Shown here: piece by piece, positions 27,319-36,612 of the stretch
Layout of the letters: each line of letters begins with the position of its first letter
Numbering within the stretch: the stretch's first letter is position 1
Origin: G041200185 sp041200185
GTDB lineage: Bacteria; Pseudomonadota; Alphaproteobacteria; BNTO01
Length of the DNA: 64,000 bases
Assembly (NCBI GenBank): GCA_041200185.1
Contig: CP165730.1
Location: 930,001-994,000 of the forward strand
Direction of reading: 5' to 3'
Position numbers and translations under genes: made by a program
The notes under the pieces: generated by a model
What the model saw: only the letters and a program-made list of their open reading frames with translations
Database searches by the model: none
What the model was told of the DNA's origin: nothing

Positions 27319-29481
27319 TTATCCAGCTAATTGAATCTGCTCATCTTTTACATCATTCCGAAATAAAAACAAAAGCGTCTGAACGGCAAGCGTATCCATT
27401 TGCCGGACGAGGACTTTGGCCAATTGGGCAGCTTGCACGAGTAATTGAGAATAAATGGTAGCCTCTGACTCTGCCCCACTTAGTTTTGGCAACAGCCTTA
27501 ACCCGATGTGCCCGCTCTGCTGTGTGCCAAAAATATTACCACTACCTCGTAACGACAAATCCATCTCTGCAATCTTAAATCCATCTGCGAAATTTCGGAT
27601 GATCTCAAGTCGTTTTTGTGCAACTTTTGTCAAATTTTCTCCGTAAAGAAAAAGGCAAAAAGAAGGGTGTCTTCCCCGTCCAACGCGACCGCGAAGTTGG
27701 TGAAGTTGAGCTAAACCAAACCGTTCTGCATTTTCTATAACCATCACAGTTGCATTTGGAGCATCCACACCAATTTCAACAACTGTTGTCGTCACCAAAA
27801 TCGAAGTTTTTTCGGCGTAAAAATTCGACATTACACTTTGTTTTTCCTCAGCTTTCATTTGTCCATGAAGTATAGAAACTTTTCCAGGAAAACGCCTCTT
27901 GAGTGTTTTAAAACGCTCTTCTACCGTCATAAGGTCGAGTTTTTCGGATGCTTTGACGAGAGGACAAACCCAGTAAATCTGCTGTCCCTTCTCAAGGATT
28001 CGCTGCAGGCTGTCCAGCACGCGCTCAACGTGTTGAATTGACATGACACGGCTTTCAATAGGCTGTTGATGAGAAGGTTTCTCTGCCAGAATGGATACAG
28101 ACATATCACCCGACTGAGATAAAACTAACGTCCGGGGAATGGGTGTTGCACTCAAGAAAAGCGTGTGGAGACTACCGGAAACCATCTTGTCATCCTTTTG
28201 ATGTTGGGATTTGTGGTAGAAGGATAGTCGTTGTTCTACACCAAACCGGTGCTGTTCATCGATAATAGCCAGACCCAAATGATGAAACACGACGCAATCT
28301 TGGATCAGGGCATGAGTACCAACCAACAACCGAACTGTACCTGAAGCCACGCCCTGCAGGATTTCTTGTCGTTGTTTTGGTTTGGGTTGCCCTGCGTACA
28401 GCACGATGGTCTCGCTAGGCAGTCCTAGATAACGCCGTGCAGCCTCAAAGTGCTGACGAGCCAAAACGTCTGTAGGAGCTAGGAAAGCCACCTGATACCC
28501 CGCCGATAAAACCTGATAGGCAGCGGCTAAAGCCACCAAGGTTTTGCCACTTCCAACGTCTCCCTGCAAAAGACGTAGCATGGGTTGTTCAGCGCCAAGA
28601 TCTTGCTGAATATCTTCAATGGCACACTGCTGAGACTCCGTTAGGTGAAAGGGTAAAGCACGGCACCACGCTTCTACCTGAGGTGTTACGGGGCATTTAG
28701 GCGCATGATATGCATTATGAATTCGTCCCTTTTCCGCGTAAAGCTGCATGGCGAGGAGCTCATCAAAGACAAGACGTTGACGAGCTGGATTGTGAAGGGT
28801 TAAGTCCTTGGAGGTCAAAGGGTGGTGAACCTGCCTAAGGGCTTCATTCCACGAAGGCCAGCCATGCTGCATCCGAACAGATTCCGGGATCCAGTCCTCA
28901 AGAAGAGGTGCCATTTTAAGAGCCTTTTCGATGAGACTTCTCAAAATTTCTTGCTTACAGCGAGTCCCAGCCGGGTAAATAATTTCATGTTCTACAGGCT
29001 GCTTTGAACATAAAACGGGGTGGATGACGCTAAAAATTCTCTTTTGAGGTGAATAGCAAACCTGCCCTTTTAGGCTGACGATCTGGTGAAGGGGAAATAT
29101 CTTTTTCAAAAGCCACGTCGTACCTCGAAAAAAGACAAGGTTGATGAATACGGGAGACCTACCCAAAAGGTCGTTATGAAGTTCGGCCGCATCGTCCTCT
29201 AGGGAGCGAAACTCAACCGTAATTAAGAAAGGTAGTCGAGGGGAGATATGTTTCTGAAAATCATTCTTGTAACCTATGACTTTCGCTCTAAAAAAAATTA
29301 CTGTTTTATGGAGATCAGGAGTCAAAACCGCTGGAGCACTTCGAACCTCTAACCGATCAGGAAAATAGAAAAGTGCATCAAGCAAAGTCGTGCCAATGTG
29401 TTGCTCATAAGGGAGGAAAGATCTTCCTGGAAAAAGCCGTCGTAAAGGCGCTGAGAGCTGCAGAGCAAGGGAGGGGAGCAT
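27319..29481 (-). CDS. recG: ATP-dependent DNA helicase RecG
   Basis: Branch-migration helicase that remodels stalled replication forks and Holliday junctions. From ATG 29481 it is 720 residues, the usual RecG size; the open frame reaches GTG at 29601, but those 40 residues are not family-like. Motifs: N-terminal wedge/OB region, Walker A QGDVGSGKT, DEQHRFGVEQR (DExH box), LFLSATPIPRTL, VVEIGVDAPNATVMVIENAE and QLRGRVGRG. All helicase motifs are intact. The region around residues 255-265 (HPLTSKDL) is also typical. Confidence 0.93.
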   Translation of the reverse strand: MLPSLALQLSAPLRRLFPGRSFLPYEQHIGTTLLDALFYFPDRLEVRSAPAVLTPDLHKTVIFFRAKVIGYKNDFQKHISPRLPFLITVEFRSLEDDAAELHNDLLGRSPVFINLVFFRGTTWLLKKIFPLHQIVSLKGQVCYSPQKRIFSVIHPVLCSKQPVEHEIIYPAGTRCKQEILRSLIEKALKMAPLLEDWIPESVRMQHGWPSWNEALRQVHHPLTSKDLTLHNPARQRLVFDELLAMQLYAEKGRIHNAYHAPKCPVTPQVEAWCRALPFHLTESQQCAIEDIQQDLGAEQPMLRLLQGDVGSGKTLVALAAAYQVLSAGYQVAFLAPTDVLARQHFEAARRYLGLPSETIVLYAGQPKPKQRQEILQGVASGTVRLLVGTHALIQDCVVFHHLGLAIIDEQHRFGVEQRLSFYHKSQHQKDDKMVSGSLHTLFLSATPIPRTLVLSQSGDMSVSILAEKPSHQQPIESRVMSIQHVERVLDSLQRILEKGQQIYWVCPLVKASEKLDLMTVEERFKTLKRRFPGKVSILHGQMKAEEKQSVMSNFYAEKTSILVTTTVVEIGVDAPNATVMVIENAERFGLAQLHQLRGRVGRGRHPSFCLFLYGENLTKVAQKRLEIIRNFADGFKIAEMDLSLRGSGNIFGTQQSGHIGLRLLPKLSGAESEATIYSQLLVQAAQLAKVLVRQMDTLAVQTLLFLFRNDVKDEQIQLAG

Positions 29482-29719
29482 ACCAAAAGAACGCACGTGG
29501 TAACACACATTCTCCATTCTAACATGGAGTTGGGTTTTAGGGTTTGTGGCCTCAGTACCTCTTTCACTTGAGTTGCTACAAAAGTTCGCTACATTAATCA
29601 CACATTACTTGTCTATTCCGAATGTTATTTTTTCTACAGTCTCAACCGTTAAAACTAAATTAAGCTTTTGAAGGGTATGATGGTGCTAGTGAGTGGATAA
29701 ATATGAGGAGTTTAAGTTG

Positions 29720-30586
29720 GTGATTCAGCGCAAACTCTTTCGAAGACTGGCATTTATTTGTTGCTCGGCGTTGTTTGCGGCAGCACTCTTTTTTCATGGG
29801 CAACAGAAAAAATATGGGGATGATCCTTTGCCAGTTCTTACTTGCAGTGACGCTGGCCCTTTTTCTTTTTACGACGGCCACCACATTACGGGTTATGACA
29901 TCGATTTAATTCGCCATGTCGGCCAAAAAATGAACCGAAAGATCCACATCATTGAACTCCCTTTTGGCTCTCTCATGGCCAAGTTATGCCTTTGCTCAGG
30001 ACGGGAAAGCGAACTTGCTATTTCAGCCATTACACCAACCCAGCGTCACCAGAAATACATCGACCTGAGTGTCCCCTATTATACTTCACGAACTGTCCTC
30101 GTTGTGCCGGAACAATCAGACATTCAAACTTGGATGGATGTTGAGAATAAGAAGCTTGCCGTTCGTCGTGATACGATTCAAGAGGACTTCGCACGGTCAA
30201 AGTGGCAGTCTCTCGTTAAAAATTTATCACTCGATATAACCCCGATATTCGATGATGGAACTTTCAGGAGACTCGAGCAGCGAAACATTCACGGAATCAT
30301 AACAAGCCAGGAGGAAGCGAGAATCTTCATGATTCGTTATGGAAATCTGCGTATCGTCGATGTACCGAAGACTGAGCACCCTTATTGCATCGCTCTTCAC
30401 AAAAGATCTCCTCTTACGCCCCAGATCAACAAGGCTCTCCTTGAACTCAAGAAAGATGGTACTCTCGCTAAGATAGAGGCCAAGTGGTTCTCTGATCGGC
30501 AAATAGCACATATTGCTCTTAGTTCAACATCCCCACGGAATATACATTTCAACAAAAATGACTCTTCTCGTGATGAATCCATGTAA
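29720..30586 (+). CDS. Polar amino acid ABC transporter substrate-binding protein (SBP_bac_3)
   Basis: 288 residues from GTG at 29720, chosen because GAGGAG lies about nine bases upstream; a longer frame starts at GTG 29693. An N-terminal signal-anchor (LAFICCSALFAAALFF) precedes a family 3 solute-binding domain. Visible features: ITGYDIDLIRHVGQKMNRK, SAITPTQRHQKYIDLSVPYY, KLAVRRDTIQED and a C-terminal LKKDGTLAKIEAKWF. It binds an amino acid in the periplasm for import. No permease or ATPase gene is adjacent, so the partner must be elsewhere. The gene is divergent from recG. Confidence 0.88.
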   Translation: MIQRKLFRRLAFICCSALFAAALFFHGQQKKYGDDPLPVLTCSDAGPFSFYDGHHITGYDIDLIRHVGQKMNRKIHIIELPFGSLMAKLCLCSGRESELAISAITPTQRHQKYIDLSVPYYTSRTVLVVPEQSDIQTWMDVENKKLAVRRDTIQEDFARSKWQSLVKNLSLDITPIFDDGTFRRLEQRNIHGIITSQEEARIFMIRYGNLRIVDVPKTEHPYCIALHKRSPLTPQINKALLELKKDGTLAKIEAKWFSDRQIAHIALSSTSPRNIHFNKNDSSRDESM

Positions 30587-30676
30587 GAGACACACTTTCG
30601 TTCGTTCTCGATCAATGCTATGTTTTTATGAACAGTTATAAAATTCTGTAAGAGAGACAATCTTATAGCTTTTTAA

Positions 30677-33004
30677 CTACTTCTGTTTTTGACATAACGC
30701 CTCGATAAATTCATGCGCTGCCGGCAAAGCAACCTTAGAGCCTGTTTCGTGCATTCCTAAAGATTTGGGAATAGGATGCCCAACAAAGACAGCAAAAACC
30801 AGCGGATGGCCAACTTTAATCCACTCAAAGCTACTGTCCTCGTTAACTTCAATGCACCCAACAAACCAAGCATCTTTCCAATCGTTTGATGTTCCTGTTT
30901 TTCCGTAAATTTTGACGGGGTACTCATCGCTCAGATTTTTAAGTTTTTTTGCGGTCCCTCGTAAAACGCACTGCCTGAGCATCCTTTTGAGTTGATCAAG
31001 GCTTTCAGGCTTTAGGTGCAAGTCCTCCAGGGCTTCTTGCGTGCGTTCACAAGACATGAAAGGGCTTGTTATATTCAAGAATAGCTGAGGCTTTACGCTA
31101 TATCCCCCATTGAAGAAGGAAGCATAGGCGCTTGCTATTTTTAAAACAGTTGTCTCCGCAGAACCCAACACAATCGAGTAGCATCGAGGCAGATAATCAC
31201 AAACACCACAACGGCAAGCTAACTGAGTGATCCTCTTAAGACCCGTTTTTTGTGCCAAAATAACGGTAAATACATTTCGAGAAAGGACAAGAGCCTCTGT
31301 CAAACTCATGGGACCACCGTAGACGCTTTTATTATAATTGTGAGGTCTGTAAAAACCGCCTGAGATCGGAATGGCAATAGGTTCCTCAATGAGAATGGAA
31401 TCTTCCCTGAAATCTTTATTGAGGGCAGCTAAATAAACAAACGGCTTAAAAGCAGACCCTGGTTGCCGGTAAGCCTGGGTGGCCCCATTGAATTGATTGA
31501 GACGATAGTCGTACCCTCCACTTAGCGCCAAAACTTCTCCTGTGTTTGCATCTAAAACGGCCATACCTCCTGTTACTTCTGGTATTTGGGCCAACCTCCA
31601 TTGATGATCCTGAGACTTTTGTACGTAGATAAGGTCACCGACCTTCATCCTTTTAAGGACAGACGTTGTCAAAAAATCGTCTATCAGAATTGTCTTCTTT
31701 TCCTCGTTCGCGAGAAGAACATCGATGGAATCGTTATTGATCGCCGCAACAATGGCTGGCCGACAGGGACAACCGGGAAGTCCTGCTTCTCTAAGAGTTC
31801 GAGCGTAACTCGTCTCAAGAGAGGTATGCCCCCAGGGGCCACGCCATCCTTTTCGTCGATCATACAGCTCTAAGGTGTGACGTAGGGCATGATCCGCTAT
31901 TGCTTGTATTTGAGGGTGAATCGTTAACGTTGCCTCTATACCCGCGGAATACGTCATTTTTTCGCCAAAATAACGAATAAGTTCTTTTCGAGCCTCCTCC
32001 AAGTAGTAAGTTGGCACTTGACTTACATTCGATTCTGCAGCTCGATGAAGGGGGATAGCCTCCTTCTTGGCCTCCTCATAGTCCTCTTCCGTGATGACAC
32101 CATTCTTTTTCATTTGTAACAAAACCCAATTGCGGCGATCGAGTAACTTTTTGTAAATTTTGAGCGAGGTTTTGTATCCAGGAGCCTTCGGTAGGGATGC
32201 TAAAAAAGCGCACTCTGAAAGGGTAAGTTCCGACAAGGGCTTATGAAAATAGGCTAGAGCCGCAGAGGCCACGCCATAAGCTCCAGCCCCTAGATAAATC
32301 TGATTCAGATAGAGTTCGAGGATTTTGTCTTTACTTAAAGCGTTTTCAATCCGTACAGCCAAAATGGCTTCTTTGATTTTCCTTGTAAAACTATGTTCAT
32401 TCCCAACAAGAAATATCTTGGCAATTTGCTGAGTGATGGTTGAACCTCCGACAGGGTTGGATGACCACTTTTGCTGTAAGGTATTCAAGAGGACAGCCTT
32501 AACCAATCCTTGCAGATCGATGCCACAATGACCGTAGAAATCTTTGTCTTCTGCACTAAGAAAAGCACGAATGAGCAGAGAAGGAATATCCGACAAGTGC
32601 GTGTAGATTCGTCGTTCTTCCGCAAGTTCGCACAAAGGATTTCCTAATCGATCATAGATGTGTGTAATAACGGGTGGTTGATAATGTTTCAGGTAGTAAT
32701 AATCGGGTAAACTTCTTCCATACTTCAGAAGAATTGCAGCGACAGAAGCTATCCCCACAAAAACAATAACAGCCGTAATTGTTGAGATTTTGAGAAACAA
32801 AGCCTTCCACCGAGGTCGTTCAACGATGGTATGCTGACGATAATACTCAGCCTTTTTATTTAGTTTGCATTTTTTCCCTTCTGATATAATTGTTGATTTA
32901 TGTTTCGTATAATAAACATCCGAAAAAGACTCAAGATCTTCTTGAGGGGACGCCTTTGCATGAGATACTGGCGAGACAGACTTCTTCTTTGGAAAAAGAC
33001 GCAC
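30677..33004 (-). CDS. mrcA: Penicillin-binding protein 1A, bifunctional transglycosylase/transpeptidase
   Basis: 775 residues; polymerises and cross-links peptidoglycan. An N-terminal cytoplasmic basic tail is followed by one membrane helix (about 75-93). The glycosyltransferase family 51 domain contains FLSAEDKDFYGHCGID with the catalytic Glu near residue 151, GGSTITQQIAK and the YLNQIYLGAGAYGV segment. The transpeptidase domain has PGSAFKPF (nucleophile near 516), SRN and GKTGTSNDW (near 704). All active motifs are intact, so the cell makes a wall. GTG start at 33004 with a GGGTAGGG purine stretch just upstream. Confidence 0.95.
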   Translation of the reverse strand: MRLFPKKKSVSPVSHAKASPQEDLESFSDVYYTKHKSTIISEGKKCKLNKKAEYYRQHTIVERPRWKALFLKISTITAVIVFVGIASVAAILLKYGRSLPDYYYLKHYQPPVITHIYDRLGNPLCELAEERRIYTHLSDIPSLLIRAFLSAEDKDFYGHCGIDLQGLVKAVLLNTLQQKWSSNPVGGSTITQQIAKIFLVGNEHSFTRKIKEAILAVRIENALSKDKILELYLNQIYLGAGAYGVASAALAYFHKPLSELTLSECAFLASLPKAPGYKTSLKIYKKLLDRRNWVLLQMKKNGVITEEDYEEAKKEAIPLHRAAESNVSQVPTYYLEEARKELIRYFGEKMTYSAGIEATLTIHPQIQAIADHALRHTLELYDRRKGWRGPWGHTSLETSYARTLREAGLPGCPCRPAIVAAINNDSIDVLLANEEKKTILIDDFLTTSVLKRMKVGDLIYVQKSQDHQWRLAQIPEVTGGMAVLDANTGEVLALSGGYDYRLNQFNGATQAYRQPGSAFKPFVYLAALNKDFREDSILIEEPIAIPISGGFYRPHNYNKSVYGGPMSLTEALVLSRNVFTVILAQKTGLKRITQLACRCGVCDYLPRCYSIVLGSAETTVLKIASAYASFFNGGYSVKPQLFLNITSPFMSCERTQEALEDLHLKPESLDQLKRMLRQCVLRGTAKKLKNLSDEYPVKIYGKTGTSNDWKDAWFVGCIEVNEDSSFEWIKVGHPLVFAVFVGHPIPKSLGMHETGSKVALPAAHEFIEALCQKQK

Positions 33005-34493
33005 GCAACCCTACCCAGCTCAAATGCCCTAAGAAAATTCTTGCGTACCCCAAAAATAAAATCAAGACAGGGAAAGGGAAAGATGTAAAAACCGAGTCGC
33101 TAATAACTTTTATGCCAAGATGAGACCGGTTCAGAATTAAAAAGGGTACAAAAGCACGAGTCATCGTCGCAATGCAGCTCCGACAAGAGATATTTTAAAT
33201 AGCCTCTCCAAAAATAATCAGTAAAGTTTTTATTATAATTAGATGAGGTTAAATACTAAGAGGTTGGCTTTGCTACCTACTTGATTTATAACGCGAGGGG
33301 GAAGAATTGATAGAACGCGGAAATCGTAGGTATATAAGCTCAAGGTTCTTCGGAAAACGAAATGTAGTTGAACATAGCTTGGTCAATAAAAAGTGTTAGG
33401 CAAACGCCCAAAAATACTTACTAAAAACTTTGATTTTACAATTAAAATTTTTATATACACAACTTAATCGAGTTGTTTCATGTGTCCAACAAGCATTCCT
33501 GCATTATGTTTATTTGCTTTTAAAAGACGATTTAATAAAATTAGTGGACGTGCTCCGGTAGGATGCCCTCACAAAACTTCTATACTTATTTTTCAAAATC
33601 ATTGCCGAGTATTGCGAAGAACATTTACGTATTTCACCTCATCCAAACTAAAGTAAAAATACAAATTTCATTTAAAATATTTGGTTTTAAAGAAAGTTTA
33701 TTCTAAAAATTTCCTCAAACACTTTTCAGAAATTTCCGTTGATCTAACCGACTAGTAATATACTCAATGAGGGTTACTCCCTGATAAAATCTTCGGCTGT
33801 CGCTTCGGTACTTTTTGGTTCAACAAACATTGTTTCTGCGAATGTTACTTCCCACGTGGATTTCTTTGGGTCCTCAATAATTCATATCAAAAAAGCTTTC
33901 ACGCTTTTCTAAACCGTATCACCGCATTTTAGACTTCAAAAACGTATACAGACCTCGAAAAAACTTTGAAGCTAATCACAGTTTTGTGACGTTCAGCACC
34001 TAAAATTATCCATTTTTAGGGTATATCATTTATTCTTAAAATTATTTTACCTTTTATTGTTAGGAATTTTTGTATTTTAGTTTCACATCTCCGAAAGCAT
34101 TGGTGTTTAGTCTTTGGATCTCCCTTTGTTCAATTTTGTCTTTTTTGGACATAGGAAAATTTAACGGAACGACAGAGAACTTTAAGGGTAAAGGGAAACG
34201 CCGATTCTTACTACGCTGGCATAGTTACGAAGGCCACCCTGGAAATTTTAAAAAAGGTCATTGACAAACAAATAAAATTCCCTGCACATAACGACCCCTT
34301 CGTGTAGAGATTTCCTAGAATTTTGTAGTGCACCCCGAACCGCACTCTAGAGAAGGGTCCTTCAGTAAACCCTGCATGCGGGCCCCAATTACAAACCACA
34401 CCACCACCCTCGCCTCTCAAACAATCGACAGTGTTTCAAACGCCTTAGATACTGAAACACAACGCGGATCGATGACAGGGCGCTCCTATTCCT
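33005..34493. other. Gene-poor region of 1.5 kb
   Basis: No gene can be supported. Short frames on both strands lack ribosome sites and family matches. Base content is mixed, moderately AT-rich at 33,380-34,080. No tRNA, repeat or clear promoter seen. It is probably the remains of deleted genes. Confidence 0.6.
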
Positions 34494-34871
34494 CTATCCA
34501 ATTTCCCCATCTGAAAGTGCATACTGATCAAGCGAGTTTTCTTTGGCCTGGACGCAAATAAACTGCAGTTCCCCATCACCGGTGTTTTCCAAACTCCGAT
34601 TTCCCTGGGGCGCTACTCTGACACAAGACCCTTCGCTAACATTGAAAGACTCGCCATCAACCATCATTTTTCCACTCCCTTTCAAAAAGATGTAAATCTC
34701 CTCATTCTGCTTGTGTCTGTGGCAAAAAGGCGCTTTCCACCCTCCCGGAACAGCATTGATTGAAATCTCGCAGCTCGTCAATCCCAACGCATCGTGCAAA
34801 AAAGCCTTACCCTCCGACTGCGCAAGAACGTTCTGCAGTTTCCCAATCTCCGTAATCTTGTAACGGCTCAT
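34494..34871 (-). CDS. Cupin-domain protein
   Basis: 125 residues from the ATG at 34871, chosen for GGAGGTTAGCT just upstream; a longer frame to 34982 has no site. Residues 38-110 form a single cupin beta-barrel. Motif 1 is HRHKQNEEIYIFLKGSGKM, with two His and a Glu for a metal, and motif 2 is near VRVAPQGNRSLENTGD, where the usual His is replaced (GNRS). Substrate unknown; such small cupins may act as isomerases, dioxygenases or sugar/metal sensors. No neighbour suggests a pathway. Confidence 0.82.
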   Translation of the reverse strand: MSRYKITEIGKLQNVLAQSEGKAFLHDALGLTSCEISINAVPGGWKAPFCHRHKQNEEIYIFLKGSGKMMVDGESFNVSEGSCVRVAPQGNRSLENTGDGELQFICVQAKENSLDQYALSDGEIG

Positions 34872-35260
34872 AGCTAACCTCCGTAATATCCGACCAATCG
34901 CACACCTACGCGCGGAGCTTACCACACTATGACGAAACAAGACTAGAGAACTGCCATGTGCCCTCCCATCGTTTACGCCCAAAGCTTTTATCCTAGCCTC
35001 ACTCTAACTCGACCTAGCTTATTCCGAGTCTCTTGGGACCTCCTTCAGGACGGAGAGATCAGGCAAAAAGCAGCCTTCCCGGAAATCGGCCATGACCCGA
35101 TGCCACTCTCTTGCAGAAGATCATAGCTCAGAATAACAAACTTGGAGAGGTGTCTTTCTCGTTTTATCCTGCTGTAAGCAACAGAAGGACCGCCTCAAGC
35201 CCTTTCTCTCTCCACTCCTACTCCCCAATTCTTCTGCCACTTCAACCGATCGATGTATTT
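34872..35260. other. Intergenic region
   Basis: About 390 bases between two minus-strand genes. Contains only the cupin ribosome site near its left end; nothing else recognised. Confidence 0.5.
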
Positions 35261-36421
35261 TTATTCTCCAACTAGCTTTACGCAGTCGTGATCCAGTCCT
35301 CCCGCTTGTTGAGCTACTGCCTTGGCAAAAATTCGTTGGGGGTCAAACAACTCTCCTTGGATTCTCACAACATCACCTACGCCGTCTCGACTCAGCGCTG
35401 CCGACTGGCCATAAAGGCAACGCACGGCATTATAGGCACATATTTCTGAGGGAGAAACCGTCTCATCCCACATTAGATCCTTTGCAAAAAAGAGACGAAA
35501 ACTCCGACTCAGCCACGTCTGCAAAAACATGTTCTGAGCTCCGCGACCAAGTAAAATCAGGGATCGAACGTCGAGCTCATTTCCCAAAAACTCAACAAGC
35601 CTTTGAGCCGCTAAAGCGTGGAGAGTCGCTAAAATATCGAGAGGGATAAGATCCTCAATCGTCATCCGTACATACTCCCGGAAAGAATGATTCTCGCGTT
35701 CTGAAGCGGCCCTCATTCGCTGGGCTTTCTTGATCCACTGCGCAAGTAGCGGCACTTGCAGAACCCCACGCAAAGCCATTTGACCGTCCACATCCGCTGT
35801 CTGAAAAATACGTTCTGAATACTCCTCAGCGAGACAAAGCCCCGGCCAAATACGGGTTGCAACCCATTCCTTTCTTTCGTCAAGGCGATACCGGTATACT
35901 TCAGTAACGTCTTCAAAGACCACAACGGCCGTCTCCGAATAACTACTTAAATTTTTGTTTTGAAACGTAGCGCGACGTAGGATCTCTTCAAAGTAAGCTG
36001 CCCTCCATACGCAGTTTTTTCCCTCCGAAAAAGAGCCTATATGAAAATGGTACATCACAGGGCACTGTAGCTGCTCACTGAGAATTTCAGCCGTGCGGCG
36101 AGCCCAACGGACATGTTCACCCCCTCCCACTAACTCCTCAAAACCAGAAAAACTCACCAAATCCGGCCGGCGGAAGTTTTTGATCTGAGCCATTTTGGCA
36201 ACTTGGACAATCCATGCTTGGATCTCACTGCCCAGCTCCGGATCACCATGTTGACGTCGCCGTCTCTTTTCTAGTGCCTCCTGCAAACACTGAGAGTAGG
36301 GTACGAAAATAGGAATTCCTCGATCTTCGATGATCCCTCCTTTGGTTCTCAGAAAAGAAGCCTGCAAACCACCAAGGGAAAAGTTACCGACTATACCCAA
36401 CGACCAGACAGCCTTTTGCAT
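35261..36421 (-). CDS. Degenerate anhydro-N-acetylmuramic acid kinase (AnmK) homologue, probable pseudoenzyme
   Basis: 386 residues, full family length. AnmK phosphorylates and opens anhydro-MurNAc during wall recycling. The overall AnmK order is recognisable: VWSLGIVGNFSLGG for the usual GLMSGTSLDG, then PYS...LQEAL, QLQCPVMYHFHIGSF for PVVxDFRxxDV, LLGRGAQNMFLQ for the GGGxxNxxL strand and PSEICAYNAVRCLYG for EAxAFAxLAxR. The ATP loop, the catalytic Asp of the DFRxxD segment and the DTGPGN sugar loop are all replaced. The frame is intact, so it is a diverged protein rather than a pseudogene. Enzymatic AnmK activity is unlikely; a binding or regulatory role is possible. Confidence 0.72.
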   Translation of the reverse strand: MQKAVWSLGIVGNFSLGGLQASFLRTKGGIIEDRGIPIFVPYSQCLQEALEKRRRRQHGDPELGSEIQAWIVQVAKMAQIKNFRRPDLVSFSGFEELVGGGEHVRWARRTAEILSEQLQCPVMYHFHIGSFSEGKNCVWRAAYFEEILRRATFQNKNLSSYSETAVVVFEDVTEVYRYRLDERKEWVATRIWPGLCLAEEYSERIFQTADVDGQMALRGVLQVPLLAQWIKKAQRMRAASERENHSFREYVRMTIEDLIPLDILATLHALAAQRLVEFLGNELDVRSLILLGRGAQNMFLQTWLSRSFRLFFAKDLMWDETVSPSEICAYNAVRCLYGQSAALSRDGVGDVVRIQGELFDPQRIFAKAVAQQAGGLDHDCVKLVGE

Positions 36422-36612
36422 TCCACGCCCCCCACAGAAACAAACTTTTTAATTTTAACACGTAGCATAATATTCAATCAAGTAAAAATTACCCTTATTT
36501 ATATATAAAATTTTTTATAGTTTTTATTCAAATAAACGAAGCATTTTTACATTTTATTAAGACAAAGTTTTTAACATCTAAGTAACAAATGGTTTAACGA
36601 CGGCCTTGTCTT

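Noticed and set aside
34494..34982. 162-residue form of the cupin protein
   Set aside because: The extra 37 residues have no family match, and the GGAGG site fixes the start at 34871.
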